Shown here: in pieces, positions 17,395 through 26,659 of the stretch
How the letters are laid out: the number at the start of each line of letters is the position of its first letter
Position numbering within the stretch: position 1 is the first letter of the stretch
Assembly (NCBI GenBank): GCA_020161845.1
Contig: JAIUNK010000004.1
Span: 149,081 to 213,080 of the forward strand
Length of the DNA: 64,000 nt
Source of the DNA: Actinomycetota bacterium
GTDB taxonomy: Bacteria > Actinomycetota > Actinomycetes > Actinomycetales > Dermatophilaceae
Reading direction: 5' to 3'
The notes under the pieces: generated by a model
What the model was told of the DNA's origin: nothing
Databases searched by the model: none
What the model saw: only the letters and a program-made list of their open reading frames with translations
Position numbers and translations under genes: made by a program

Positions 17395-20317
17395 GACCGG
17401 CTCCTTCGCTTGCGACCGGGTGATCCTTCGGCACGACCACCAGGAGGGGCCGCAGGTGGCGGCGTTCCGGCAGCCGCTCCTGCGCCAGGCGCCGCTCCTC
17501 CTCGACGGACACCCGCCGCGTCCGCAGCGCGTCGCGCTGGATGAGCACGTCGGCCTCCTCGGACCACTGATGCACCCGCTGCGCCCATCGATCGACCCGC
17601 TCCCGGGCCGCCTGCTCCGCAAGGCCGAATGTCAGAGCCAACGCGCCCTCCGCCTTCGCGACAGCGGTCGGGACGAGCGCCGTCAGCGCCTCGACGTCAG
17701 CGACCGGACCAGGATTGGTCAGTTCCGGGCCGATGCCGACCTCCGCCAGCATCTCCGCGGCGGACGCGTGCGGACGGGCGAGGGTCAGCGAGGGCATATC
17801 GAGGTCGGGAAACTGCACCTGGATCCACGACGCCGCGACCGTCTGACCGGCGCGGTTGGTGAGCGTGCCGAGGAGGAGCACCTGAGGGCTGTCGACCTCG
17901 CCCCGGACCGCGAAGATCTCCCCGCGGCCCAACGTCGACAGGACGCGGTCTCCGGCCCAGTCGAGCACCGGGTGCAAGGGGCCGAGGTAGTGCGCCGACG
18001 GCCACGAGCTCGACGTGTCGTCTTGCAGAGCCGCGGTGAGCAGAGCCTGACCCTTCGCAGTGCTCGTCGCCAGGAGCAGACGCTGGTTCACCTCGCGGTC
18101 CTTGAGATAGCTCTGCGGCAACACGGACAGGCGGTTGCGCAGGTCGGCCGGGGGCGTCAGCTCGACGAGCTGCTCACTGGGGTGTTCACGCCAGCCGACA
18201 CCGCCCGAGCCGTGCGGGCCGGGCGCCTCCTCCGGCCGTTGATAGATGCAGTGCACCGCCTCGCGGAGGAAGTCGGCGTGGCGCGCGTAGAGACCGGAGT
18301 CGGCGCACGACGTACTCGCCGTGGTCTGATGCGGCGCCGCGGCCGCCGCCTGGGTGAGGCGGGCGAGGACGGCCATGAAGTCGTCGCCGACACTCACCTG
18401 CTCCGGCGAGGCGACGACGTCGTCGAGCGATGTGCGGTGCAGGAGCACGTCGCGGATGGCCCTCTCCTCGGCCTCCACGTTGTATGCGCCCATGAGCGAC
18501 GCCGAATCGCCGAGCGCCCGGTGCGCCTCGTGCTCCTTAGCCATCAGCGTGGTTAAGACGCGCAGGTCGCCGGAAAACCGCTCGTCGGTCGGTTCCAACA
18601 ACAGCGTCGTGATGCGGGGGGAGCGGCGCTGGCCGTAGCGGTCGATGCGGCCGTTGCGCTGTTCGATGCGGATGAGCGACCACGGGATGTCGAAGTGGAT
18701 CAGCTCGTGGCACTGCAGGTGAAGGTTGACACCCTCCGACGCCACGTCACCCGTGACCAGGACGCGGATCGGGGAGCTCTCCTGCTTGAACTGCTCGACG
18801 ATGTCCTGCTGGTCGATGTCCGACAGGCCGCCGTGCAGGATGCGGACCTGCTTGCCCGACAGGCCCAGATCGCGCCGGATGCGGTCGGCCAGCCACGTCA
18901 GCGTCGCCACGCGCTCGGCGAAGACGACGACCCGCTCCGGGCTGGTCTTGCCGATGCCGATGCGCGCCAGCTCGTCGAGCAGGGCGGCGTACTTGCCCGT
19001 CGTCGTCGTGCTCGCCCGGGCGGCCAGCGCGTCGAGCTTCTCCAACGACGCGCGATCCGCCGCGGAGACGCCGCCGGGTCGCTTGAGCCGGTTGCGGGCC
19101 GACTCCGCGAGCGCCGCGGGGGAGGAGAGGAACGCCTTCGCCAGCGTCCAGCCGAAGAGGGCATCGGGGGCGCCGGCCGACCCGGGGCCCGCGGGGCGGT
19201 CGCCGTACAGCCAGTACGACGCCAGCTCGGCGGCGATCTCGTCCTCCTCGCCGGAGGCCGGGACGAGGCGGTTCACCGGCTCCTGCCGCTCCGCCCAGTC
19301 CGCGCCCACGGCCGCCGCGACGTCGGGGGAGTGCCGGTGCCGGCGGATGACCAGCCGCTCCAGCTCGTCGGCATCGATGTCGCCCTCGGGGGTCACCGCC
19401 GTCGGCTCCAGCAGCCGCACCAGCTCGGCGAACGACTCCTTCTTGCCGTTGTGCGGCGTCGCGCTCGCGAGGATCAAGGCGTCCGTCTGCGGGGCGAGGA
19501 CCCCGGCCAGGCGGTTGTTCTGCGTCGCGCTGTTGGTGATGTTGTGCGATTCGTCGATGACGACGGCATCCCACCGGTGGCCGCGCAGGTGGGCCAGATA
19601 GCGGTCGTTCTTCAGCGTGTCGATCGAGATGATCGCGCGGCGATAGAGCCCGAACGGGTTGCGGGTCGCCGGCAGCCTGCGTCGGACCCGCTGGATGCCG
19701 AGCGAATCCAACCGGACAAACGGCAGCGCGAACCGCGTCCACAGCTCGTGCTGCATCTGCTCCAACACGTGCCGCGGCGTCACGATGAGGATGCGCTCGC
19801 CGCGACCGCGGCGGACCAGCTCGGCGAGAATCATCCCGATCTCGAGCGTCTTGCCCAGACCGACCGCGTCCGCGAGGAGGATGCGCGGGCGCAACGTCTC
19901 CGGATCGAGGGCCTTGCGGACCGCGGCCCGCTGATAGTCCAGCGCGTCCGCGAGCATGTCGCCCGTGACCGCCAACGTCGGATCGTCGGCGGGCGGCGCC
20001 GTCTTGCGCAGCGTCGCCTCGAGCCACAGTCTGGCCTGCCGATGGTTGCTCGATCTATCCGCGACGACCTTCGTGTCGCGTGGGTCGAAGGGGACGATCT
20101 TGTCGAGACCCGAGAAGAACTGGGCCGTCGTGCCCGCGACCAGCTCGCCCACGCCCTGCGCCGTGATGAGCGTGCCATCGCGGGTCTGTGCGACCTGAGT
20201 GACGATCCACTCCTCGTCGCGGACGATGACGAGCGAGCCGGGGGCAATCTGGTCCAGTCGTGACGCGCCATCCCGCCGGGTGCCGATCCGATCAGATACG
20301 CCCCCGCCGCTGCTCAC
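17381..20317 (-). CDS. drmD: DrmD-like SNF2-family helicase
   Basis: A 978-residue superfamily 2 helicase. Walker A ADAVGLGKT is near residue 149 and the Walker B variant DESH near 255. The C-terminal helicase lobe has ILHGGLSD, SEGVNLHLQCHELIHFD and QRNGRIDRYGQ (near 552), followed by about 400 residues that are mostly helical. Size and motif variants match DrmD of class 1 DISARM, which lies just before the methylase gene as here. The GTG at 20317 was chosen; an in-frame ATG 45 bases upstream is possible. The stop overlaps the methylase start, so the two form one translational unit. Confidence 0.85.
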   Translation of the reverse strand: MSSGGGVSDRIGTRRDGASRLDQIAPGSLVIVRDEEWIVTQVAQTRDGTLITAQGVGELVAGTTAQFFSGLDKIVPFDPRDTKVVADRSSNHRQARLWLEATLRKTAPPADDPTLAVTGDMLADALDYQRAAVRKALDPETLRPRILLADAVGLGKTLEIGMILAELVRRGRGERILIVTPRHVLEQMQHELWTRFALPFVRLDSLGIQRVRRRLPATRNPFGLYRRAIISIDTLKNDRYLAHLRGHRWDAVVIDESHNITNSATQNNRLAGVLAPQTDALILASATPHNGKKESFAELVRLLEPTAVTPEGDIDADELERLVIRRHRHSPDVAAAVGADWAERQEPVNRLVPASGEEDEIAAELASYWLYGDRPAGPGSAGAPDALFGWTLAKAFLSSPAALAESARNRLKRPGGVSAADRASLEKLDALAARASTTTTGKYAALLDELARIGIGKTSPERVVVFAERVATLTWLADRIRRDLGLSGKQVRILHGGLSDIDQQDIVEQFKQESSPIRVLVTGDVASEGVNLHLQCHELIHFDIPWSLIRIEQRNGRIDRYGQRRSPRITTLLLEPTDERFSGDLRVLTTLMAKEHEAHRALGDSASLMGAYNVEAEERAIRDVLLHRTSLDDVVASPEQVSVGDDFMAVLARLTQAAAAAPHQTTASTSCADSGLYARHADFLREAVHCIYQRPEEAPGPHGSGGVGWREHPSEQLVELTPPADLRNRLSVLPQSYLKDREVNQRLLLATSTAKGQALLTAALQDDTSSSWPSAHYLGPLHPVLDWAGDRVLSTLGRGEIFAVRGEVDSPQVLLLGTLTNRAGQTVAASWIQVQFPDLDMPSLTLARPHASAAEMLAEVGIGPELTNPGPVADVEALTALVPTAVAKAEGALALTFGLAEQAARERVDRWAQRVHQWSEEADVLIQRDALRTRRVSVEEERRLAQERLPERRHLRPLLVVVPKDHPVASEGAGHAPE

Positions 20318-20383
20318 GAGGCCATCGTGACATTTCCGGCCGCCGAACCCCGCGAACGCCACGTGTTCGGCCTGCGCACGCTC

Positions 20384-21673
20384 CTACGGTTGCGGCCTGG
20401 CGGGGACCGGCCGCACCGGGGACGACTCACGTGTGTCGAACCGGGTGCTCGCCAGGCGACGTTCGGCCACGGTGATCAGGTCCAGGAGGTCGTCGGCGAG
20501 GTAAGCGCGCGCCCCGCGACCGATCGAACGGGTAGAGAGAATGTCGGCGGCGCTCAGCTCCTCCAACGCCGTGGCCGCCGCCTTCGTGCTCACGTCGAAC
20601 AGCGCGGCGGTCGTCCTCACCGTCAGGACGGGAGCCGACGGGAGGGCATCCAGAATGTGCGCGGTCGTGGAGTCGGAGCGCAGGGCGCGGCGGCGGCCGC
20701 CCGCCTGACGGTGCTGATCGATCCGCGCCTCCCAGTCCTGGCGTACCTGTGCGATGTCGTTCACGATGCGCTGGGATTGGGTGACTGCGTCGTCGGCAGC
20801 ATCGATGAAGACTTGGATCCACTCGGTGACGGCTGCCACCGCCGCCGGGGCGTCGGCGGCCCCTTCGAATCGGTATGCCGTCAGCCCGTTGATGTAATCG
20901 GGACGTCGAGTCGCGAGCACGAGGCTGATGGGCAGGACTGCGGTGGTGGTGAGACCGCGCCTGGTGAGGACGGTGTGGATCAGAGCCCGGCCGACGCGGC
21001 CGTTGCCATCGCTGAACGGGTGGATCGTCTCGAACTGGGCGTGCACGAGCGCCGCCTGAACCAGGGGAGAATCCGCGGCGCCGGTGATGTATTCGAGGAG
21101 ATCCGCCACGAGGGACGGCACTCGGTCCGGGGCTGGCGGCACGAAGTCCGCGTCGAGCGGGTGATGGTCGGCACCGCCGATCCAGTTCTGCCGGGAGCGG
21201 ATGCCGTGCAATCGAGGCTCGTCGGCGAGAAGGGCCGCGTGGAGTTCTTCGAGGTCGGCGATGGTGATGACGTCCGCATCGGCGAGACGACCGGCGGCTA
21301 CCTGGACGACGGTCAGGTTATTGGCCACGAGCTTGGCGTGGGCGCTCAGGCCTTGCACCAGCTCGGTCGTGCCGAGTTCAGCCAGCGCCACCTGCTTGGC
21401 TGAGGGCGCGACTCCCTCGATGTGCGAGGACGCGATCGCCTCGGATCGCAGCAGGAAACGGGCGACGGACGAGAGGATGTCGGCGCCAGGACCGTCGAGG
21501 GACCTGATTCGTCGTTCGACACCGGCGATACGTCGGGCCAGGTCGGCGTCGATGACTCGGCCGCGGCCCACCACATGGTCAGGGTTGTACCACCGGTACT
21601 CACCCGACCTGCGCTCTCGGCGGGGCATCCCGGTCACGTCGTTGTCCCAGAACGCCGGGTGCCAGCTACCCAT
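20384..21673 (-). CDS. Fic-family protein (AMPylator or related transferase)
   Basis: A 429-residue protein. The catalytic Fic motif HPFSDGNGRVGR is near residue 218. An N-terminal SSHIEG (near 80) matches the inhibitory motif (S/T)xxxE(G/N) of class II, self-inhibited Fic enzymes. A C-terminal winged-helix-like segment (about 330-390) resembles those that bind DNA in stand-alone Fic proteins. The ATG at 21673 has AAGGAAA about ten bases upstream; an in-frame ATG at 21745 lacks a ribosome site. It follows the DISARM-like operon on the same strand, 66 bp upstream of it, at the border with housekeeping genes. Such proteins transfer AMP or other groups to proteins; the target is unknown. Confidence 0.88.
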   Translation of the reverse strand: MGSWHPAFWDNDVTGMPRRERRSGEYRWYNPDHVVGRGRVIDADLARRIAGVERRIRSLDGPGADILSSVARFLLRSEAIASSHIEGVAPSAKQVALAELGTTELVQGLSAHAKLVANNLTVVQVAAGRLADADVITIADLEELHAALLADEPRLHGIRSRQNWIGGADHHPLDADFVPPAPDRVPSLVADLLEYITGAADSPLVQAALVHAQFETIHPFSDGNGRVGRALIHTVLTRRGLTTTAVLPISLVLATRRPDYINGLTAYRFEGAADAPAAVAAVTEWIQVFIDAADDAVTQSQRIVNDIAQVRQDWEARIDQHRQAGGRRRALRSDSTTAHILDALPSAPVLTVRTTAALFDVSTKAAATALEELSAADILSTRSIGRGARAYLADDLLDLITVAERRLASTRFDTRESSPVRPVPARPQP

Positions 21674-21787
21674 CCGGGTTTTCCTTCCCTCACGGCCGCC
21701 TCTACGGAAGTTTAAGACCCTAAAGGTCGGCAGATCGGTGCTCATGCGAAGGAAATGCGCTAGAGGTACGCGCGGGGGTGGACCGGG

Positions 21788-22840
21788 TCAGTCGCGGTCG
21801 CTGCGGTCCTCGCCGGCGCGGGCGCGCAGCAGGCGGCGCAGTGAGTCGAGGCGCGCCGGGCCCGCAGCCCCTGCCCGGCCGGCCTCGACGTACGCGTCCA
21901 GCCCGCACTCCGGTTCGTCGTGGCTGCACCCGCGGGGGCAGTCGTCCGTGCCCGGCAGCAGGTCGTCGAAGAACTCCACGATCCGCTCGGGCGCCACGTG
22001 CGCCAGCCCAAACGACCGCACCCCAGGCGTGTCGATCACCCACCCGCCGCCCGTGGCCTCGGGCAGCGGCAGCGCCACCGCGGAGGTCGAGGTGTGCCGG
22101 CCGCGCCCCGTGACGACGTTCACCCGGCCCGTGGAACGCGTCGCCCCCGGCACGAGCTCGTTGACCAGCGTGGACTTGCCGACCCCGGAGTGGCCGACCA
22201 GCACCGTGATGCGCCCGGCCAGCGCCGCGGCTAGCTGGTCGAGCCCGTGCACCAGGCGTTCGGGGGTGGCCGAGGCGCGGTCGACGCTGGTCACGACGGC
22301 GGGCACGGCCAACCCCTGGTACGTCGCCAAGAACCCCGCCGGGTCCGCCAGGTCGGCCTTCGTGAGCACAAGGAGCGGGGACAGGCCCGCGTCGTACGCC
22401 GCGACCAGGCACCGATCGATCATCCGCGGCCGCGGTTCCGGGTCGGCCAAGGCGGTGACGATGGCGAGCTGGTCGGCGTTGGCCACGATGACCCGCTCGA
22501 CGGGGTCGGTGTCGTCGGCCGTACGCCGTAGCACGCTGCGCCGTGGGCGGACGCGCACGATCCGGGCCAATGCGTCGGCCGAGCCGCTCACGTCGCCGAC
22601 CAGGGCGACGTCATCGCCCACGACGATCCCCTTGCGGGCCAGCTCACGGGCCTTCATGGCGGTGACGGCTCGGTCCGCCACCAGCACGGCGTACCGGCCT
22701 CGGTCGATCCCGACCACGCGCCCCTCCACCGCGTCCTCGTGCGCGGGCCGGTCCTTGGTGCGGGGCCGGGTGCCGCGGGGGTTGGGCCGGGACCGCACCC
22801 GATCCTCGTAGTCCTCGTAGCGGTCGGCGCCGCGCCCCAT
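21788..22840 (-). CDS. rsgA: Ribosome small-subunit-dependent GTPase A
   Basis: A 350-residue circularly permuted GTPase. An OB-fold N-terminus is followed by the G4 motif TKAD, then G1 GHSGVGKST, G3 DTPG, and the C-terminal zinc site C-C-H-C (DDCPRGCSH and ECG). RsgA acts late in 30S subunit maturation. The ATG at 22840 touches the stop of aroA (TGATG), so the two are co-translated. A basic, Arg-rich N-terminal extension of about 30 residues is usual in actinobacteria. Confidence 0.95.
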   Translation of the reverse strand: MGRGADRYEDYEDRVRSRPNPRGTRPRTKDRPAHEDAVEGRVVGIDRGRYAVLVADRAVTAMKARELARKGIVVGDDVALVGDVSGSADALARIVRVRPRRSVLRRTADDTDPVERVIVANADQLAIVTALADPEPRPRMIDRCLVAAYDAGLSPLLVLTKADLADPAGFLATYQGLAVPAVVTSVDRASATPERLVHGLDQLAAALAGRITVLVGHSGVGKSTLVNELVPGATRSTGRVNVVTGRGRHTSTSAVALPLPEATGGGWVIDTPGVRSFGLAHVAPERIVEFFDDLLPGTDDCPRGCSHDEPECGLDAYVEAGRAGAAGPARLDSLRRLLRARAGEDRSDRD

Positions 22841-24195
22841 CAGGGCTCCCGACGGAGCGCAGCGCCCACCGGCGACGGCCCCGCGGGGACGGCATCGGCG
22901 CCACCCGCGATCAACGCCGTCCAGCGCTGCGCGAAGTCGGGCATCGTCTTGCCGACCGTGGCCACGTCGTCCAGGACCACACCAGGCACCGCGAGCCCGA
23001 GGACCGCGGCGGCCATCGCCATCCGATGGTCCGCGTAGCTGTGCAGGCGCCCGGCACGCAACGGGCCGGGCACGATGTGCAGGCCGTCGTCGAGGACGTC
23101 GACCCGGGCACCGATTGTGCCCAGCTCGGTCGCCAGGGCGGACAGCCGGTCCGTCTCGTGACCGCGCAGGTGCGCGATCCCCCGCAGCCACGACGGGGAC
23201 GCGGCGAGGGCGGCGACCGCGGCGACCACGGGGGTCAGCTCGCCGACGTCGTGCAGGTCGACGTCGAGCCCCTCGGGCCGATCGGGGCCGCTCACCACGA
23301 GCCCGTCCCGGCTCAGCGTGACCTCGCCGCCCATCGCGTCGAAGATGTCGCGGATTCCGTCGCCGGCCTGGGTGGTGTGTTGCGGCCAGCCGGGGACCTC
23401 CACCCGGCCGCCGGTCACCATGGCCGCGGCGAGGAAGGCCGCCGCCGTGGACAGGTCCGGCTCGACCTGAACGTCGAGGGAGTGCACGCTGCCCGGTTCC
23501 ACATGCCACCGATCCGGCCAGGAGTCATCGACGTCGACGCCCGCATCGCGCAGCACCTCGACGGTCATGCTGACATGCGGCGTGGACGGGATCGGCTTGC
23601 CGTCGTGAACGACGGTCAGGCCGCGATCGAAGCGGGCCCCGGACAGCAGCAGTCCCGAGACGAACTGGGAGCTGGCCGACGCGTCCAGGGTGACCTCGCC
23701 GCCCCGTACGGCGCCGCGTCCCCGCACGGTGAACGGCAGGGCGTTGCCCTCGACGTCCACGCCGAGGTCGCGCAGCGCCTGCAGGCCCGGACCCATCGGC
23801 CGGCCCCGGGCGGCGGCGTCGCCGTCGAACGCGATGTCGCCGTGCGCCAGCGCCGCGACGGGGGGAACGAAGCGCATCACGGTGCCCGCCAGGCCGCAGT
23901 CGAGCCTCGCCGGCCCGGTCGGCCCACCGGGGGTGACCAGCCAGTCCGGGCTCTCCGGATCGTCCCCGGGGATGTCGGCGATGCCCACGCCGAGATGACC
24001 CAGCGCGCGGGCCATCAGGTGGGTGTCGCGGCTGCGCAGCGGACGGCGCAGCCGGGACTCCTCGCCCGCCAGCGCCGCCAGCACCAGGTAGCGATTGGTC
24101 AAGGACTTGCTGCCCGGCAGGGCGACCCGGCCCTGCACCGGCGAGGCGGCGTACGGAGCGGCCCAGTCACCCTGGGCCCGACCGGCCTGCGACAC
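22840..24195 (-). CDS. aroA: 5-enolpyruvylshikimate-3-phosphate synthase
   Basis: A 451-residue enzyme of the shikimate pathway that joins phosphoenolpyruvate to shikimate 3-phosphate. Visible motifs are GSKSLTNR near the N-terminus, a GLAGTVMRFVPP segment, and HETDRLSALATEL and DHRMAMAAA near the C-terminus. The start is taken as the GTG at 24195 (VSQAGRAQ), giving the usual family length. It lies 14 bp after a DoxX-like gene and overlaps rsgA; the three form one minus-strand operon. Confidence 0.94.
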   Translation of the reverse strand: MSQAGRAQGDWAAPYAASPVQGRVALPGSKSLTNRYLVLAALAGEESRLRRPLRSRDTHLMARALGHLGVGIADIPGDDPESPDWLVTPGGPTGPARLDCGLAGTVMRFVPPVAALAHGDIAFDGDAAARGRPMGPGLQALRDLGVDVEGNALPFTVRGRGAVRGGEVTLDASASSQFVSGLLLSGARFDRGLTVVHDGKPIPSTPHVSMTVEVLRDAGVDVDDSWPDRWHVEPGSVHSLDVQVEPDLSTAAAFLAAAMVTGGRVEVPGWPQHTTQAGDGIRDIFDAMGGEVTLSRDGLVVSGPDRPEGLDVDLHDVGELTPVVAAVAALAASPSWLRGIAHLRGHETDRLSALATELGTIGARVDVLDDGLHIVPGPLRAGRLHSYADHRMAMAAAVLGLAVPGVVLDDVATVGKTMPDFAQRWTALIAGGADAVPAGPSPVGAALRREP

Positions 24196-24209
24196 GGCGG
24201 TCGACGTCC

Positions 24210-24731
24210 TCAGGCGACCTTGAGCTTCGCCTGGGTTGCGGCGAGCCTGGCCTCCCGGCGGGCCGCCTTGGCGTTCGTGCGGGCCTGGCGCTGGGCGACC
24301 CGGGCGGCGTTGCGCGCCCGCCAGGCCAGCCCGGGCTTGCCCGCGGTGTCGACGGAGGCGAGCAACACCCCACCGAGCAGACCGAGGTTCTTCTGGAACT
24401 GGATCATCTGCTGCTTGCGCTTGGCCGGGTCGTGCTCCGTCCAGAACGCGTGCCCGGCCACAGTGGTCGGCGCCAGCGTCGCCGCGAGCATGCCGCCGGC
24501 CACGCGGGGGAGCCGTCCGGTCGCGAGCGCGAGGCCGGCGAGCGCCATGGTCGCGCCGTTGGCCCGCACCATGAGTTCGGGGTCGTTCGGCATGCCGGTC
24601 ATCGAGGACAGCCGCTCCACCAGCGGCGCCGCCGTCTGTGCGCGACCGCCCGGGTGACGCAGGGCGTCGAGGCCGCCGGTGACGAAGATCGCGGCGAGGG
24701 CGGGCCGGGCGAGGCGGCGAACGAGCGTCAT
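24210..24731 (-). CDS. DoxX-family membrane protein
   Basis: A 173-residue protein. Hydrophobic helices at about residues 5-20 (RPALAAIFVTGGLDALRHP), 60-100 and 125-145 match the DoxX fold. The last 40 residues are an Arg/Ala/Lys-rich cytoplasmic tail. The ATG at 24731 has AGGAG six bases upstream, which decides it against an in-frame ATG 42 bases earlier. The family is linked to redox and thiol homeostasis in mycobacteria, a role not testable here. First gene of the doxX-aroA-rsgA operon. Confidence 0.82.
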   Translation of the reverse strand: MTLVRRLARPALAAIFVTGGLDALRHPGGRAQTAAPLVERLSSMTGMPNDPELMVRANGATMALAGLALATGRLPRVAGGMLAATLAPTTVAGHAFWTEHDPAKRKQQMIQFQKNLGLLGGVLLASVDTAGKPGLAWRARNAARVAQRQARTNAKAARREARLAATQAKLKVA

Positions 24732-24907
24732 GAATTCTCCTGGCGTGTGGGGTCCTGCGGCGATCGGGGGCACCTCGGACCGGGGGGTGGGGCACCTTGG
24801 TCACACGGTACCGGCCGCAGACCGCCCCGCAACCGTCGCCCGGCCGTGCCGGCATCGGCCGCGCTGAGCGGACGACCGCACCAGGGCTGCTGGCTAGGCT
24901 GGCCGGC

Positions 24908-25786
24908 ATGTGCGGGCGTTATGCCGCCTCGAAGTCCACGGACGAGCTCGTCGAGGAGCTGGAGATCGAGGCCGATCACACGGCGGAGCCGGTCCGCAGC
25001 ATGCTGAAGCGGCCCCAGCAGCCGCCCGCCGGTGACCCCGACTACAACGTGGCGCCGAGCAAAAACGCCCGGGTCGTCCTGGAGCGGGTCCCCCGAGCCG
25101 CCCCCGCGGGCGACGGCATCTCCCCGGCGGGCCGGGAGCCGGTCGGTCCGGACGCGCCGCCCGTGCGGCAGCTGCGGCTGATGACCTGGGGGCTGGTGCC
25201 GAGCTGGGCGAAGGACCCCGGCGTCGGGTCGCGGATGACGAATGCCCGGGCCGAAACGCTCCTGGACAAGCCGGCGTTCCGCAAGGCCGCGCTCGCCCGG
25301 CGCCTCATCGTGCCCGCCGACGGATGGTACGAGTGGCAGGTCAGCCCGACCGCCACCGACGCCAAGGGCAAGCCCCGCAAGCAGCCGTTCTTCATGCATC
25401 GCCGCGACGGCGACCTCACCGCGCTGGCCGGCCTCTACGAGTTCTGGCGCGACCCGGACCGGGCCGCGGACGACCCGGACGCGTGGCTGACCACGTTCAC
25501 GATCATCACCGGCGTCGCGGAGCCCGGCCTGGAACGCATTCACGACCGGCAGCCGCTGGTGCTGGACCGGGCCGACTGGGCGGCCTGGCTCGACCCCGAC
25601 CTGACCGGCGCCGAGGCGATCCGGCAGCTCGTCGCGCCGCGCGAGCCGGGCCGGTTCGACGCCTATCCGATCGGTCGCGACGTGGGGTCGTCGCAGGCCA
25701 ACGGCCCCGGGCTGCTGCGTCCCCTGGAGCGGACCGAACTCGTCGGGGTCGTCGACCCGGCCACCGGCGAGGTGATCGGGGGATGA
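24908..25786 (+). CDS. HMCES/SRAP family abasic-site shield protein
   Basis: A 292-residue protein that begins Met-Cys: Cys2 is the residue that forms a covalent bond with abasic sites in single-stranded DNA once the Met is removed. The other conserved positions are visible: Asn in MTNARAET, Glu in DGWYEW and His in HDRQP. The protein protects abasic sites met by the replication fork. A long insertion at about residues 40-75 is normal in actinobacteria. The stop overlaps the next start (ATGA). Confidence 0.93.
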   Translation: MCGRYAASKSTDELVEELEIEADHTAEPVRSMLKRPQQPPAGDPDYNVAPSKNARVVLERVPRAAPAGDGISPAGREPVGPDAPPVRQLRLMTWGLVPSWAKDPGVGSRMTNARAETLLDKPAFRKAALARRLIVPADGWYEWQVSPTATDAKGKPRKQPFFMHRRDGDLTALAGLYEFWRDPDRAADDPDAWLTTFTIITGVAEPGLERIHDRQPLVLDRADWAAWLDPDLTGAEAIRQLVAPREPGRFDAYPIGRDVGSSQANGPGLLRPLERTELVGVVDPATGEVIGG

Positions 25787-26490
25787 GCGCGCCGGTCGGC
25801 GACGGCGTACGGCGTACGGTCCGCACCATCGACACCCCGCAGGGACCGGCGCGGGCGCACCTGCACACCCCGACCGGTGCCGAGCCCGCGGGAGCCCTGG
25901 TGCTCTCGCACGGCGCGGGCGGGCGGAACTGGTCCAAGGATCTGCTGGCCCTGGCCACCCTGGCCGGTGGGGCTGCCGCCGAACCGGCCGCGACCGACGC
26001 CGCCGACGCCGCCCGGCCCTGGCAGGTGGTGCTGGTCGAACAGCCCTGGCGCGTCGCGGGGCGATCGGTCGCCCCGGCCCCGGCCAAGCTCGACGAGGCC
26101 TGGCTGGCGGTGCTGGCCGCGCTACGGGCCGGGCCGGCGCACGACGGCCGGATCGCGGGTCCGCTCGTCGTGGGCGGGCGCAGCGCGGGGGCGCGGGTGG
26201 CGTGCCGTACGGCGCAGTCGGTGGGCGCGACGGGCGTCCTGGCGTTGGCGTTTCCCCTGCATCCGCCGGGCCGGCCGGCCGCCAGCCGCGCGGCTGAACT
26301 CGCCGGCGTGCGGGTGCCCGTGCTGGTGGTGCAGGGGGCCTCCGATCCGTTCGGGACACCCGAGGAGGTGCGGGCCGCCGTCCCCGGCGTGCCGGTCGTG
26401 GCGGTGCGCGGCGGCCACGGGTTCACCGCCGATGTCGGGCCGGTGCTGGCCGCCGCCCGCGACTGGCTGGAGCAGCGGCGCGGCGAGTGA
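25783..26490 (+). CDS. Small alpha/beta hydrolase (KANL3/Tex30-like)
   Basis: A 235-residue protein. The fold is marked by LSHGAGG near the N-terminus, the nucleophile elbow [10 protein letters not shown] (Ser) in the middle, the Asp in [10 protein letters not shown] and the His in RGGHGF, giving a complete Ser-Asp-His triad. The substrate is unknown. It is co-translated with the SRAP gene through an ATGA overlap. Confidence 0.85.
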   Translation: MSAPVGDGVRRTVRTIDTPQGPARAHLHTPTGAEPAGALVLSHGAGGRNWSKDLLALATLAGGAAAEPAATDAADAARPWQVVLVEQPWRVAGRSVAPAPAKLDEAWLAVLAALRAGPAHDGRIAGPLVVGGRSAGARVACRTAQSVGATGVLALAFPLHPPGRPAASRAAELAGVRVPVLVVQGASDPFGTPEEVRAAVPGVPVVAVRGGHGFTADVGPVLAAARDWLEQRRGE

Positions 26491-26500
26491 GCGGACCCCG

Positions 26501-26527
26501 GGGAATGGGCGCCGCCCGGTGGGTGTT
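26501..26527 (+). promoter_or_regulatory. Sigma-R promoter of sigR
   Basis: GGGAAT (26501-26506), exactly 18 bases, then GTT (26525-26527): the consensus recognised by SigR/SigH. It is 133 bp upstream of the sigR start, which fits the known positive autoregulation of this sigma factor under thiol-oxidative stress. Confidence 0.85.
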
Positions 26528-26659
26528 GACGGGGCCGTCGGTGCCATCGCCCCACCAGGAGATCCGGTGTTTCTCACGCATCCCGCAGTGCCCGAAGGGC
26601 AGGTGCTCGTGCCCGGCTCGGGAAGTGGCCTTGGGCCCGCCCGGTTAGGCTGGAGCACG

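Noticed and set aside
17395-17622. N-terminal extension of the methylase to 17622
   Set aside because: It would overlap the DrmD-like gene by about 240 bp and reads as Arg/Ser-rich out-of-frame sequence; the ATG at 17394 fits the conserved start.
15226-20263. Two plus-strand open frames over 500 codons antisense to the methylase and DrmD-like genes
   Set aside because: Both are Arg/Leu-rich shadows of the real minus-strand genes.
23026-24657. Plus-strand open frame antisense to aroA
   Set aside because: aroA on the other strand is complete and well conserved.
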